Shown piece after piece: positions 47,932-57,147 of a DNA stretch of 64,000 nt. The stretch is taken from positions 77,361 through 141,360 of the forward strand of contig CAYTMI010000009.1 of assembly GCA_964438865.1 (NCBI GenBank). Direction: 5' to 3'. The notes under the pieces are model-generated. The model was not told the DNA's origin, did no database searches, and saw nothing but the letters and a program-made list of their open reading frames with translations. The position numbers were made by a program, and so were the translations under genes. Within the stretch, counting starts at the first letter, position 1. The number at the start of each line of letters is the position of its first letter. Source of the DNA: G016234445 sp964438865 (GTDB taxonomy: Bacteria; Chloroflexota; Dehalococcoidia; Tepidiformales; Tepidiformaceae).

Positions 47932-48693
47932 TCAGTACACGTCGAAGAGGTTGAAGCGCGGGCCGTCCTTGCAGCAGAGGCGGACGCCGTGTTTCGTGAA
48001 GATGGCGCAGCCGTAACACATCCCCCAGCCGCACGGCATGTTCTCTTCCATCAGGATCTCCGGCCGTTGCCGCCGCCCGTTCTGGCGCAGGACTTCCGCG
48101 AGGCTTTCGAACATCGCGTTCGGGCCACAGGCGTAGACGCGGCTCGCCCATTCCTGGTACTGCCCGAGGTGTTGGGTCACGAACCCCTTGGGCCCGGCCG
48201 ACCCGTCTTCCGTGACCACGACGTACTCCACTTCCTTCGGCCACGCCGATGCCGGGAGGAGATGCGCCGCCGTCCGCGCGCCCATCATCGCCACCACCTG
48301 GTGCCCGGCCGCGATGGCCCGCTCGGCTGTGTCCACCATCGGCGCGATCCCCACGCCCCCGCCGATCAGGAGCAGGTTCCCGGGCTGGTGCGGCAGCCGC
48401 AGGCCGTTCCCGAGCGGCCCGTACATCCGCACCTGGTCGCCGCGGCCACGCCCGGCGAGCCAGCCGGTCCCCTTGCCGATGACGTTGTAGAGGATGGCGA
48501 AACGGTCGCCGTCGACGCGGTAGTAGCTGAAGGCGCGCGCGAACATCGGGTCGAGGCCGTCGCTGCTGCAGTGGACCATCACGAACTGCCCCGGCTGGAC
48601 GTTCGCGGCCACCCCCGGGGCGTGGAACCATGCCGTCCGCACGCCCTCGTAGGCTGGTTCGTTCGAAAGCAGCGTCGCGGTCTCGATGATCAC
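47932..48693 (-). CDS. pyrK: Dihydroorotate dehydrogenase electron transfer subunit
   Basis: A 253-residue ferredoxin reductase-type subunit of class 1B dihydroorotate dehydrogenase that passes electrons to NAD. FAD segment RAFSYYRV and nucleotide loop LLIGGGVGIAPM are present. The C-terminal 2Fe-2S Cys set is CGWGMCYGC plus RLCC. GTG 48693 overlaps the carB stop (GTGA). No pyrD lies next to it in the window, which is unusual as pyrK normally adjoins pyrD. Confidence 0.9.
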   Translation of the reverse strand: MIIETATLLSNEPAYEGVRTAWFHAPGVAANVQPGQFVMVHCSSDGLDPMFARAFSYYRVDGDRFAILYNVIGKGTGWLAGRGRGDQVRMYGPLGNGLRLPHQPGNLLLIGGGVGIAPMVDTAERAIAAGHQVVAMMGARTAAHLLPASAWPKEVEYVVVTEDGSAGPKGFVTQHLGQYQEWASRVYACGPNAMFESLAEVLRQNGRRQRPEILMEENMPCGWGMCYGCAIFTKHGVRLCCKDGPRFNLFDVY

Positions 48694-51600
48694 CCGTTCA
48701 CGTACTCCGCAAGGGTCGCAATGTCGTATTCGGCCTGGCGGCTCAGCGCTTCCACTGCCGCCCGGGCGGTGTCGATGGAGGTGAAGCACGGGATGCGCTT
48801 CTCGGCCGCGGCACGGCGAATGTAGAACCCGTCGCGGAGGGTGCCCGTCAGCCGGCCTTCGGGCGTGTTGATGACGCACTGCACCGTCCCGTCGCGGACC
48901 ACGTCGACCACGTTCGGGTGGTCCCCGGTGAGGACCTTCGTGATCACGGTCACCGGGAGCCCAAGGGCCTGGATCATCCGGCTCGTGCCCTCCGTGGCGT
49001 AGAGGCGGTAACCGGCGCCGGCAAGCTGGCGGATGAGGGCCGGCGCGTCCGCTTTGTCCCGGTCGCTCAGACTCAGAAGGATGGCGAGGTTCGGCTTCAG
49101 GGCCATGTCCGAAGCGAGGAGCGCCTTCGCGAGCGCCCCTTCGAAGTTCCGGTCGATGCCCATCACCTCGCCGGTGCTCTTCATCTCCGGCCCCAGGTGG
49201 GTGTCGACGTCCACCAGCTTCGACATCGAGAAGACCGGCGCCTTAATCGCCACCAGGTTCCGTTCGGGCCAGAGGCCGCCTTCGTAGCCCTGGTCCTTCA
49301 GCTTCTTCCCGAGCATGGCGTTCACGGCCAGTTGCACCATCGGCACGCCGGTCACCTTCGAAAGGAACGGCACCGTCCGGCTCGCCCGGGGGTTCACTTC
49401 CAGCACGTACACCTGTGGTTCCGCCCCTGGTTCGTGTGGCAGGACCACGTACTGGATGTTCGTCAGCCCGATGGCGCCCATTCCGAGCACGATCCGTTCG
49501 GTGTAGTCCCGCAGGACCTCGCGTTCGGCCGCGTCGAGGTGCGGGGGCGGGTAGACGGCCATCGAGTCCCCGGAATGCACCCCGGCGCGCTCGATGTGCT
49601 CCATGATCCCGGGGATGAGCACGGTCTCGCCGTCGCAGATGGCGTCGACTTCCACTTCGCGCCCTTCCAGGTACTTGTCGATGAGGATCGGCTTGCCCTG
49701 CGCCACCTCGGCCGCCTGGGCCATGAAGGTCACCAGTTCGTTCGCGTTCTGGACGATCTCCATCGCCCGCCCGCCGAGCACATACGACGGCCGCACCAGC
49801 ACCGGGTAGCCGATCTGCTGGGCGATCTTCATCCCCGCTTCGAGCGTGGTGACGGCGGCGCCCGGCGGCTGAGGGATGCCGCGGTCCTGGAGGAATCGCT
49901 CGAAGAGGTGACGGTCTTCGGCCGTGTCGATGACTTCCGCGCTCGACCCGATGATCGGCAGCGATGCGCGGCGGAGCGGCTCAGCCAGGCTGATGGCCGT
50001 CTGCCCGCCGAACTGGACGATGCTCGGGGGCGGCTCCGGTTCGTTCCCCTGCTCGTTTTCGATGATGTCGCGCACGGCCTCTTCGTCCAGCGGCTCGAAG
50101 TAGAGGCGGTCGCTCGTGTCGAAGTCGGTGGAGACGGTTTCCGGGTTCGAATTGACCATCACCGCGCGCAGGCCGGCCGCCTGGAGTGCCCAGGCCGCGT
50201 GGACGCTCGCGTAGTCGAACTCGATCCCCTGGCCGATCCGGATTGGCCCGCTGCCGATGACGACCGCCGCCGGGCCCGGGACAGACTCTGCCTCGTTCTC
50301 AGTCTCGTAGGTGCTGTAGAAGTAGGGCGTCTCCGCGTCGAATTCGGCGGCGCAGGTGTCCACCATCTTGTAGACCGGCTTGATCCCCCACTGGTGACGG
50401 CGCTCGCGCACCTGGTCCGGGAGGAGGTCTGCGAGTTGTGCCACCATCTCGTCGCTGAACGCCATCCGCTTCGCCGCGCGCAAGAGGTCCGGGTTTAGCG
50501 GCTCGTTCAGCAGCCGCTTCTCCATCGCGATGATGGACAGCAGCCGTTCCAGGAACCACGGGTCGACGCCTGTCTGCCGCGCGACGTCCATCACCGCAGC
50601 GCCCCGCCGGAGGGCCGCCATCAGCGCCCACAGGCGTTCGTCTGTGGCGTGAAGCGGGAACTCGCCACCGCTGCGCCACTCGGGCCGCTCCCAGAGCAGG
50701 CTCCGGCGGCCCACTTCCAACGAGCGCACCGCCTTGTTCAGGGCAGCTTCGAACGACCGCTCGATCGCCATGACTTCGCCCGTCGCCTTCATCTGGGTGC
50801 CGAGGGTGCGGTCGCCGAGGGCGAACTTGTCGAACGGCCATCGGGGGATCTTGACCACGCAGTAGTCGAGTGCCGGCTCGAACGCCGCGGTCGTCTTGCC
50901 GGTGACCGCGTTCGGGATCTGGTCCAGCGTCTTCCCGCAGGCGATCTTCGTCGCGACCCGCGCGATCGGGTACCCCGTGGCCTTCGAGGCCAGCGCCGAC
51001 GAGCGCGAAACGCGCGGGTTCACTTCGATCACGTAGTAGGGCAGGGGGTCGCCCGGGTCGCCTTCCCAGTCCCGCACGTCCTTGCGGGGGGCCAGCGCGA
51101 ACTGGACGTTGCAGCCGCCTTCGATACCGAGTTCGCTGATGATGCGCAGGCTAGCCGACCGCAGCATCTGGTAGTCCTTGTCGCTGAGCGTCTGGGAGGG
51201 TGCGACGACGATGGAGTCGCCGGTGTGGACACCCATCGGGTCGAAGTTTTCCATGTTGCAGATGGTGATGCAGTTGCCGGCGCCGTCGCGCATCACCTCG
51301 TATTCGATCTCCTTCCAGCCAAGGAGGTTCCTCTCGACGAGGACCTGGGTGATCGGGCTGGCCTCCAGGCCGCTTGCCGCGACGGTCCGCAACTGTTCCC
51401 AGGTGAACGCCATGCCGCCGCCGGTGCCGCCGAGGGTGTAGGCCGGCCGGATCACCACCGGCAGCCCGATCGAGCTGGCGGCGTCTTCGCATTCGGCGAG
51501 GGTGTGGCAGATGTGGCTCTCCAGCACGGGCTCGCCGAGCTTGGCCAGCAGGTCCCGGAACAGCTCGCGGTCCTCGGCCCGGCGGATAGCCTCGAGCGGC

Positions 51601-51941
51601 GTGCCGAGCAGCCGTACGTTGTACTTCTCCAGGATCCCGGCTGCGGCGAGCTCCACCGCCAGGTTCAGGCCCGTTTGCCCGCCCATCGTCGGCAGCAGCC
51701 CCTCTGGCCGTTCCCGCGCGATGATCCGCTCCAGCACCGCCACCGTCAGCGGTTCGATGTAGACGGCGTCGGCGATGTCGAGGTCGGTCATGATCGTCGC
51801 CGGGTTCGAGTTCACGAGGATGCTGCGGACGCCTTCTTCGCGCATCGCCTTGCAGGCCTGTGTGCCGGCGTAGTCGAATTCGGCCGCCTGGCCAATGATG
51901 ATCGGCCCCGACCCGATGATGAGCACGCTGGCTGGTTTCAT
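48690..51941 (-). CDS. carB: Carbamoyl-phosphate synthase large subunit
   Basis: A 1083-residue synthase with two ATP-grasp halves. The first begins SVLIIGSGPIIIGQAAEFDY and the second VVIGSGPIRIGQGIEFDY. The C-terminal MGS-like allosteric domain follows. It makes carbamoyl phosphate from bicarbonate, ATP and ammonia delivered by CarA. ATG 51941 has GGGGA upstream; the longer reading adds 22 unconserved residues. It is separated from carA by two other genes. Confidence 0.97.
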   Translation of the reverse strand: MKPASVLIIGSGPIIIGQAAEFDYAGTQACKAMREEGVRSILVNSNPATIMTDLDIADAVYIEPLTVAVLERIIARERPEGLLPTMGGQTGLNLAVELAAAGILEKYNVRLLGTPLEAIRRAEDRELFRDLLAKLGEPVLESHICHTLAECEDAASSIGLPVVIRPAYTLGGTGGGMAFTWEQLRTVAASGLEASPITQVLVERNLLGWKEIEYEVMRDGAGNCITICNMENFDPMGVHTGDSIVVAPSQTLSDKDYQMLRSASLRIISELGIEGGCNVQFALAPRKDVRDWEGDPGDPLPYYVIEVNPRVSRSSALASKATGYPIARVATKIACGKTLDQIPNAVTGKTTAAFEPALDYCVVKIPRWPFDKFALGDRTLGTQMKATGEVMAIERSFEAALNKAVRSLEVGRRSLLWERPEWRSGGEFPLHATDERLWALMAALRRGAAVMDVARQTGVDPWFLERLLSIIAMEKRLLNEPLNPDLLRAAKRMAFSDEMVAQLADLLPDQVRERRHQWGIKPVYKMVDTCAAEFDAETPYFYSTYETENEAESVPGPAAVVIGSGPIRIGQGIEFDYASVHAAWALQAAGLRAVMVNSNPETVSTDFDTSDRLYFEPLDEEAVRDIIENEQGNEPEPPPSIVQFGGQTAISLAEPLRRASLPIIGSSAEVIDTAEDRHLFERFLQDRGIPQPPGAAVTTLEAGMKIAQQIGYPVLVRPSYVLGGRAMEIVQNANELVTFMAQAAEVAQGKPILIDKYLEGREVEVDAICDGETVLIPGIMEHIERAGVHSGDSMAVYPPPHLDAAEREVLRDYTERIVLGMGAIGLTNIQYVVLPHEPGAEPQVYVLEVNPRASRTVPFLSKVTGVPMVQLAVNAMLGKKLKDQGYEGGLWPERNLVAIKAPVFSMSKLVDVDTHLGPEMKSTGEVMGIDRNFEGALAKALLASDMALKPNLAILLSLSDRDKADAPALIRQLAGAGYRLYATEGTSRMIQALGLPVTVITKVLTGDHPNVVDVVRDGTVQCVINTPEGRLTGTLRDGFYIRRAAAEKRIPCFTSIDTARAAVEALSRQAEYDIATLAEYVNG

Positions 51942-52024
51942 GGCCGCTCCCCTTCCCCGGCTGCCCGCGAAGGAACAACCCGGGTGACCCGTCCCCGGCA
52001 GCTGCACACGCCTGTCGTCATCGG

Positions 52025-52516
52025 TTACGCCATCCCCGCCCGCGGCAGGTGGAGCAGCCGCGCAAAGCCCCGCCGCACCGGCCGGAAGGTAAGGACCAGC
52101 AGCGCAAACGGCGCCAGGAGCAACTGGTCGGCCGGCCAGAGGAAGATGGCTGCTTCCAACCCGCCGACCACCAGTCCCAGGAGGACGGGGAAGGCGTAGT
52201 GGTCGAAGTTGCGCGTTTCGTCTCTCAGGAGCCCATACCCGAGCAGGGCCAGGAACATCCCGCTGACCGTCAGCGCGCCCGCGAAGACCCGCGCGAGCAC
52301 CGGCCCGGCGTCGCCCGCAGTAACGTTCTCATCGACGTACGAGGCGAGGACGAACGCGAGCGCCATCGTCCACGCCGTGGTCGCCAGCGCGAACAGCAGG
52401 TCGGGGACGCTCGTCGCCGCCCGCCGGGGAGGACGGATAGGCGCGTTGTTCCTGCGCCCCGGCCTCCGGGCGTGGCCCACGGTATCGGGTCGGTGGTCAG
52501 AAATGGCAGTCTCCAC
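52025..52516 (-). CDS. Four-span membrane protein of unknown function
   Basis: A 163-residue protein. A basic Arg/Pro-rich N-terminal tail of about 35 residues precedes four hydrophobic segments (about 39-60, 75-98, 105-125 and 128-143), with an acidic loop YVDENVTAGDAG after the first. No family is recognised. GTG 52516 begins 1 base after the GNAT stop. It lies between carA and carB in the pyr operon. Confidence 0.75.
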   Translation of the reverse strand: METAISDHRPDTVGHARRPGRRNNAPIRPPRRAATSVPDLLFALATTAWTMALAFVLASYVDENVTAGDAGPVLARVFAGALTVSGMFLALLGYGLLRDETRNFDHYAFPVLLGLVVGGLEAAIFLWPADQLLLAPFALLVLTFRPVRRGFARLLHLPRAGMA

Positions 52517-52517
52517 G

Positions 52518-52964
52518 CTAGAGCGGTAGCTCGAAGGTCATCTCGGGGTTGCGCAGCGGCACCATCGCCCCGATGGACGAAAGGAAACTGAGGGCAGGTT
52601 CGTTGCCGTCGGGCAGCCGCCCCCGGATCCGCCGGTAGCCGCGTTCCCGCGCGAACTCCAGCAGGTCCTCCGCCAGTTCGGTTGCGAGGCCGCGCCGCCG
52701 GTAGTCAGGGTGGACCCATACCCCGAGGAGGCCGGTTTCGGGCTCGGTCGTGCTGTAGTCGAGCGCTCCGAAGGCCACCGGGATGCTCCCATCGAGCGCT
52801 ACTACCATCGTGCCCTGGTCGCCGAGGCGCCGGATCCACTCGCGAGCACGTTCCGGGTTGAAGTCCCCGCCGAGCCCGGTGTTCTCCCCGAGGCTGCGGA
52901 CGATGTTGGCGATCCCCTCGGCGTCGTGTTCGGTCGCGGGGCGATGTTCGGTTGCCCTCGTCAT
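52518..52964 (-). CDS. GNAT acetyltransferase
   Basis: A 148-residue GNAT protein. VWVHPDYRRRGLATELAEDL is the acetyl-CoA pyrophosphate loop, and the preceding GLLGV strand is typical. The substrate is unknown. ATG 52964 overlaps the carA stop and has its GGAGG SD 6 bases upstream, inside the carA coding end. It is embedded in the pyrimidine operon. Confidence 0.85.
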   Translation of the reverse strand: MTRATEHRPATEHDAEGIANIVRSLGENTGLGGDFNPERAREWIRRLGDQGTMVVALDGSIPVAFGALDYSTTEPETGLLGVWVHPDYRRRGLATELAEDLLEFARERGYRRIRGRLPDGNEPALSFLSSIGAMVPLRNPEMTFELPL

Positions 52965-54052
52965 TTCACTCCTCCTTGCACAGCAGCGAGCATCTCCACA
53001 AAACGGTCGAAGATGGCCGTGTTATCAAGCGGGCCCGGGCAGGCCTCCGAATGATACTGGATGGTGAGCAGCGGCTCAGAGCGCATCGCGATGCCCTCAA
53101 CCGTCTGGTCGTTCAGGTTCACATGGCTGACATAGGCGGCGCTCGAAAGCCCATCCGGGTCGACCGCGTAGCCATGATTCTGGGCGGTGATCGTGACCTT
53201 GCCCGTGAGCACTTCCTGCACCGGGTGATTGCCGCCGCGGTGCCCGAACGGCAGCTTATACGTGCCCGCTCCAAGCGCCTGGGCCGCGACCTGGTGCCCG
53301 AGGCAAATCCCCAGCATCGGCACCCGCCCGATCAGGCGGCCGGCCTCGGCGACCATCGTTTCCAGCAGTCGCGGGTCGCCCGGCCCGGGCGAGAGAACGA
53401 CCCCATCGGGCTTGAAGGCGAGAAGCTCATCCGCGCTCGCGGTCGCCGGGAACACGCGGACGGCGCAGTCTCGTGCGGCGAGCGACCGCATGATGTTGCG
53501 CTTCACGCCGCCGTCCAGCAGCGCGATCCTGCGCCTTCGCGCCGCGTTGTCCCAGTCGTAGACATGGTCGGTCGTGACCGAAGCGACCCAATTCGTGTCG
53601 TCGTAGCCTGGCAGAGCGCGCACGCGCCGCAGGGCCTGTTCGGCCGTTTCGTCCGTCGTGATCGTTCCCAGCATCACCCCGTGGCGCCGGATCCGCCTCG
53701 TTACCGCCCGCGTGTCCACCCCGCTGATCGCGACCACGCCCTTCGAGCGCAGGTAGGGCTCGATTTCGCCCGTCGACCGGAGATGGCTGGCGAATCGCGC
53801 CGCCTCCCGTACCACCAGCCCACGTGGCTGGATGCGGTCCGACTCTTCGACGGCCACGTCGACACCGTAGTTGCCAATCATCGGGTAGGTGAGCACGAGG
53901 ATCTGCCCCGCGTACGATGGGTCCGTCAGCATCTCCTGGTACCCGGTCATCGACGTGTTGAACACGACTTCGCCGTCGGTATGGCCGAGGGCGCCACAGG
54001 CTGTCCCCGGGAAGACGGATCCATCCGCCAGCACGAGCAGCGCCTCAGGCAT
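52961..54052 (-). CDS. carA: Carbamoyl-phosphate synthase small subunit
   Basis: A 363-residue class I glutaminase supplying ammonia to CarB. The N-terminal LADGSVFPGTACGALG and the triad segments are present: nucleophile Cys in MLGICLGHQ, His in the C-terminal QYHSEACPGP. Length is normal. ATG 54052 overlaps pyrC by 8 bases. It is the fourth gene of the pyr operon. Confidence 0.96.
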   Translation of the reverse strand: MPEALLVLADGSVFPGTACGALGHTDGEVVFNTSMTGYQEMLTDPSYAGQILVLTYPMIGNYGVDVAVEESDRIQPRGLVVREAARFASHLRSTGEIEPYLRSKGVVAISGVDTRAVTRRIRRHGVMLGTITTDETAEQALRRVRALPGYDDTNWVASVTTDHVYDWDNAARRRRIALLDGGVKRNIMRSLAARDCAVRVFPATASADELLAFKPDGVVLSPGPGDPRLLETMVAEAGRLIGRVPMLGICLGHQVAAQALGAGTYKLPFGHRGGNHPVQEVLTGKVTITAQNHGYAVDPDGLSSAAYVSHVNLNDQTVEGIAMRSEPLLTIQYHSEACPGPLDNTAIFDRFVEMLAAVQGGVK

Positions 54053-55370
54053 GGGCCACCTCCTCGGCGAAGGCGAGTTCGCCGCCGACCAGCACTGCCC
54101 GCACCCGGCCCGTCAGTGCAATCCCGTGGAGCGGGCTGTTCTTGCCCTTCGAAGCGAACCGCTGCACATCGACCACCCACGCCAGGTCCGGGTCGAACGC
54201 CGTGATGTCGGCGGGGAGCCCCTCGGCCAGGCGGCCGGCGCCGGGCAGTCTCGCGCCGAGGCCGAACGCCGCCACGGGACCGGCCGTTAGGGCACGCAGC
54301 ACGGCATGGAGGTCGAGTTCGCCCCGCCCAACCTGGGTCAGGAGCGTTCCCAGCGCCGTCTCGAAGCAGCTGATCCCGAAGGCCGCGCTGTCGAACTCGC
54401 AGAGCTTGTCCTCGATCGCGTGGGGGGCGTGGTCCGTCGCGATGGCGTCGATGATCCCGGCGTTGAGCCCGGCACAGAGCGCCCGGCGGTCGGCCTCGGT
54501 CCGCAACGGCGGGTTGATCTTCGCGTTGGTGTCGTAGGCAGCGACATCCCCGCCCCCGAAGACGGCCTCCTCGGTCAGGAACAGGTGGCTGGGCGTCACC
54601 TCGCAGGTGACCGGCACTCCTCGACGCTTCGCATCGGCGACCAATTCAAGGCCCCGGGCCGTGGTCACGTGGGCGATGTGGAGCCGTGTCCCGGTCGCTT
54701 CGCAGAGCGCGATGTTGCGGGCGATTGCCGCGACCTCCGCGGCCACGGGTTGTCCGGCAAGCCCGAGCCGTTCGCTCACGCGCCCTTCGTTCATCACCCC
54801 GCCGGCGCTGAGGACCGGGTCGTCGCAGTGTTCGGAGACGGGCAGGCCAAGCGAGCCGGCGAGCATCATCGCGTTGCGCATCACCGCCCCGTGCGCCACC
54901 GGGTTGCCGTCGTCACTGAAGGCGACACAGCCCGCGGCGGCCAGCTCGCTCAGTTCCGCGACTTCGCTCCCGTTGCGGCCGCGGGTTGTGCAGCCGATGG
55001 GCAGCACCCGGACGCGGGCGTCGCGGGCGATGCGTTCCAGCAGCGCCTCCACGATGGTGCCCGAATCCGGCGGCGGGCTCGTATTCGGCATCGCGCAGAT
55101 GGTCGTGAACCCTCCCCGCAAGGCCGCTTCCGTCTCCGTCGCGATCGTCCCCTTCTGTTCGAACCCCGGCTCGCGGAGGTGGGCATGGAGGTCGACGAAC
55201 CCGGGCGCCACGATGCAACCGGCCACGTCGACGCGCCGGGCACCGTCTGCACTCAACGCAGGCCCGATCGCGCGCACCACGCCGCTTTCCACGAGCACAT
55301 CGAGGAGCGCGTCGGTACCCGAGGCCGGGTCGATCATCCGGCCGCCAGCCAGGAGGATCCGTTCGCTCAC
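54045..55370 (-). CDS. pyrC: Dihydroorotase
   Basis: A 441-residue zinc amidohydrolase closing carbamoyl-aspartate to dihydroorotate. Metal ligands: GFVDLHAHLREPG, and HVTT and ATDHAPH segments. The type I (PyrC-like, about 420-440 residue) form. The start is GTG 55370, overlapping the pyrB stop in GTGA. Confidence 0.96.
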   Translation of the reverse strand: MSERILLAGGRMIDPASGTDALLDVLVESGVVRAIGPALSADGARRVDVAGCIVAPGFVDLHAHLREPGFEQKGTIATETEAALRGGFTTICAMPNTSPPPDSGTIVEALLERIARDARVRVLPIGCTTRGRNGSEVAELSELAAAGCVAFSDDGNPVAHGAVMRNAMMLAGSLGLPVSEHCDDPVLSAGGVMNEGRVSERLGLAGQPVAAEVAAIARNIALCEATGTRLHIAHVTTARGLELVADAKRRGVPVTCEVTPSHLFLTEEAVFGGGDVAAYDTNAKINPPLRTEADRRALCAGLNAGIIDAIATDHAPHAIEDKLCEFDSAAFGISCFETALGTLLTQVGRGELDLHAVLRALTAGPVAAFGLGARLPGAGRLAEGLPADITAFDPDLAWVVDVQRFASKGKNSPLHGIALTGRVRAVLVGGELAFAEEVAHA

Positions 55371-56362
55371 GATGTCCTCGCTGTCGCCATCAGGTAGAGG
55401 ACCGCCATCCGCACAGCGACCCCGTTGCTCACCTGTTCTTCGATGACCGACCCCACCCCGTGGGCAATTTCGGGCGAAATCTCGATCCCCTCGTTCATCG
55501 GGCCGGGATGCATCACCAGAGCCCCGGGGGCGGCGAGCGCCAGCCGGCGGGCGTTCACCTGGTATCCCCGGATGTACTCACGCAGCGAAGGGATGAGTCC
55601 CCGCTCGGCCCGCTCCTTCTGGATACGCAGCGCCATCACCACGTCCGCGCCTTCCATGGCGGAGTCGAGGTTCGTGGTCACGGTCACGGAGCCGCGCTCC
55701 GACCGCCCCGCGAGGCTCGTAGGGAGGAGCGTCGCCGGCCCGCAGAGGGTCACGTCGGCCCCGGCCGAAAGCAACGTCCAGATGTTCGAACGCGCCACCC
55801 GGCTGTGGAGGATGTCCCCGACGATCAGCACTTTGCGGCCGGCGAGGTCTCCCAGGTGGCGGCGCATGGTGAAGAGGTCGAGCAGCGCCTGCGTGGGGTG
55901 GGCATGGGTGCCGTCCCCGCCGTTGATGATCCCGGCCTTCGAATGCCTGGCCGCGAGGTAGGGCGCGCCGGACTTGCTGTGCCGCATCACCACCAGGTCG
56001 GCCCCGATTGCCTCCAGCGTCCGTACCGTGTCGATGAGAGATTCGCCCTTCTCCACGCTGCTCCCGGAGGCGGTCAGGTTCACCACGTCGGCGCCGAGCG
56101 CCTTTGCCGCGACTTCGAAGCTGGCGCGGGTCCGGGTGCTCTGTTCGTAGAACAGCGTGACCACGGTCGTGCCCCGGAGCGTCGCCACCTTCGACATTGG
56201 CCGCGAGCGCACCTCGCTCATCGCCTCCGCGGTGTCCAGCACCAGTTGAATGTCAGCCGCGTTCAGCACGTCGGTGTCCAGGAGGTCCTTCCACCGCCAT
56301 CGCGGCTCTTCGGGGGGCGCCCCAAGGGCAACCGGCCTCGCTTCTTCCCGCACGTCAAGCAT
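55367..56362 (-). CDS. pyrB: Aspartate carbamoyltransferase catalytic subunit
   Basis: A 331-residue transcarbamoylase joining carbamoyl phosphate and Asp. The carbamoyl phosphate site is FYEQSTRTRASFE; GDGTHAHPTQALLDL and the later VMHPGPMNEG are diagnostic. No pyrI is seen. The start is ATG 56362, inside the pyrR end (8-base overlap). About 25 residues precede the fold. Confidence 0.96.
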   Translation of the reverse strand: MLDVREEARPVALGAPPEEPRWRWKDLLDTDVLNAADIQLVLDTAEAMSEVRSRPMSKVATLRGTTVVTLFYEQSTRTRASFEVAAKALGADVVNLTASGSSVEKGESLIDTVRTLEAIGADLVVMRHSKSGAPYLAARHSKAGIINGGDGTHAHPTQALLDLFTMRRHLGDLAGRKVLIVGDILHSRVARSNIWTLLSAGADVTLCGPATLLPTSLAGRSERGSVTVTTNLDSAMEGADVVMALRIQKERAERGLIPSLREYIRGYQVNARRLALAAPGALVMHPGPMNEGIEISPEIAHGVGSVIEEQVSNGVAVRMAVLYLMATARTS

Positions 56363-56903
56363 GGGTCGCCTCCTCATCGAACACGTACACGCCGTCATCG
56401 CCGTCCACTTCCGCCACGTGGACCTTGACTGACTGGAACGCCGCTGTGGGGATGTTCTTGCCAACGAAGTCAGGGCGAATCGGCAACTCGCGGTGGCCCC
56501 GGTCGATGAGCACCGCCAGCCGCACGCGCGCCGGCCGCCCGAAGTCCAGCAGTGCGTCCAGCGCCGCCCGGATGCTCCGTCCCGTATAGAGCACGTCATC
56601 GACGAGGACGACGGTCTTCCCGTCGATGTCCGCGGGGATTTCGCTTGGGCGAATCCGTGGCGGGGCCGCGCGGCGGGTGACATCGTCCCGGTAGAGGCCG
56701 ATATCAAGCCTGCCGACGGGCACGGCGACGTGCTCGAAGTCCTCAATTGCCGCCGCCAGGCGCTGCGCCAGCGGATACCCGCGCGAAAGTAGCCCGACCA
56801 GCACGAGGTTCTCGGCGCCGCGGTTGTTTTCGATGATTTCGTGCGCCAGCCGGCGCAACGTGCGAGCGACTTCGTCAGGGCCCAGCAGTGCTTCGCCGCT
56901 CAT
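56355..56903 (-). CDS. pyrR: PyrR bifunctional attenuator/uracil phosphoribosyltransferase
   Basis: A 182-residue PRTase-fold protein that binds pyr mRNA when UMP is high and has uracil PRTase activity. The PRPP motif is VVLVDDVLYTGRS. It starts at ATG 56903. Its SD GGGGGAGG is inside the 3' arm of the leader hairpin. It heads the operon pyrR-pyrB-pyrC-carA-GNAT-membrane-carB-pyrK. Confidence 0.96.
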   Translation of the reverse strand: MSGEALLGPDEVARTLRRLAHEIIENNRGAENLVLVGLLSRGYPLAQRLAAAIEDFEHVAVPVGRLDIGLYRDDVTRRAAPPRIRPSEIPADIDGKTVVLVDDVLYTGRSIRAALDALLDFGRPARVRLAVLIDRGHRELPIRPDFVGKNIPTAAFQSVKVHVAEVDGDDGVYVFDEEATHA

Positions 56904-56935
56904 GAAAAACGCCTCCCCCAGTCGGGGCAGGCGTT
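56904..56935 (-). terminator. pyr attenuator hairpin containing the pyrR SD
   Basis: On the minus strand AACGCCT plus CCCC pairs with GGGG plus AGGCGTT across a 4-base loop, followed by a run of five T then C and the ATG. It looks like an intrinsic terminator. The 3' arm is also the SD, so folding would also block translation. Confidence 0.8.
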
Positions 56936-56978
56936 CGAAAGGCCATGCGGCAAGACACGCGCCATCGTGGCGCCTCCT

Positions 56979-57011
56979 CCCTTGCCAGCCTCACGGGACC
57001 GGCTTAAAGGG
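56979..57011 (-). promoter_or_regulatory. PyrR-binding RNA element
   Basis: On the minus strand CCCTT (57011-57007) pairs with AAGGG (56983-56979). AGCC pairs with GGCT above it, and the apical loop reads GGTCCCGTGA, matching the conserved PyrR loop in pyr leaders. It begins at the predicted 5' end of the transcript. When UMP-PyrR binds, an antiterminator is expected to be blocked. Confidence 0.8.
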
Positions 57012-57018
57012 CAAAACA

Positions 57019-57047
57019 AATGTACTACCCGGCCGCCGGGCGATCAA
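57019..57047 (-). promoter_or_regulatory. Promoter of the pyr operon
   Basis: TTGATC (57047-57042), 17-base spacer, TACATT (57024-57019) on the minus strand. It predicts a start near 57012, right at the PyrR stem-loop. Confidence 0.65.
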
Positions 57048-57147
57048 TCCCGGGCCGCTTGTCGAGGGGGCTTGCGCGGGCACGTAGAATCTCCCGGTGG
57101 ACGGGGCCACGCAAGCCCGTGTCTATTCACTCTAGAGGGGGCATCAC

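Noticed and set aside
56363..56746. 128-residue N-terminal extension of pyrB
   Set aside because: It lies in another frame of pyrR, whose identity is firm.
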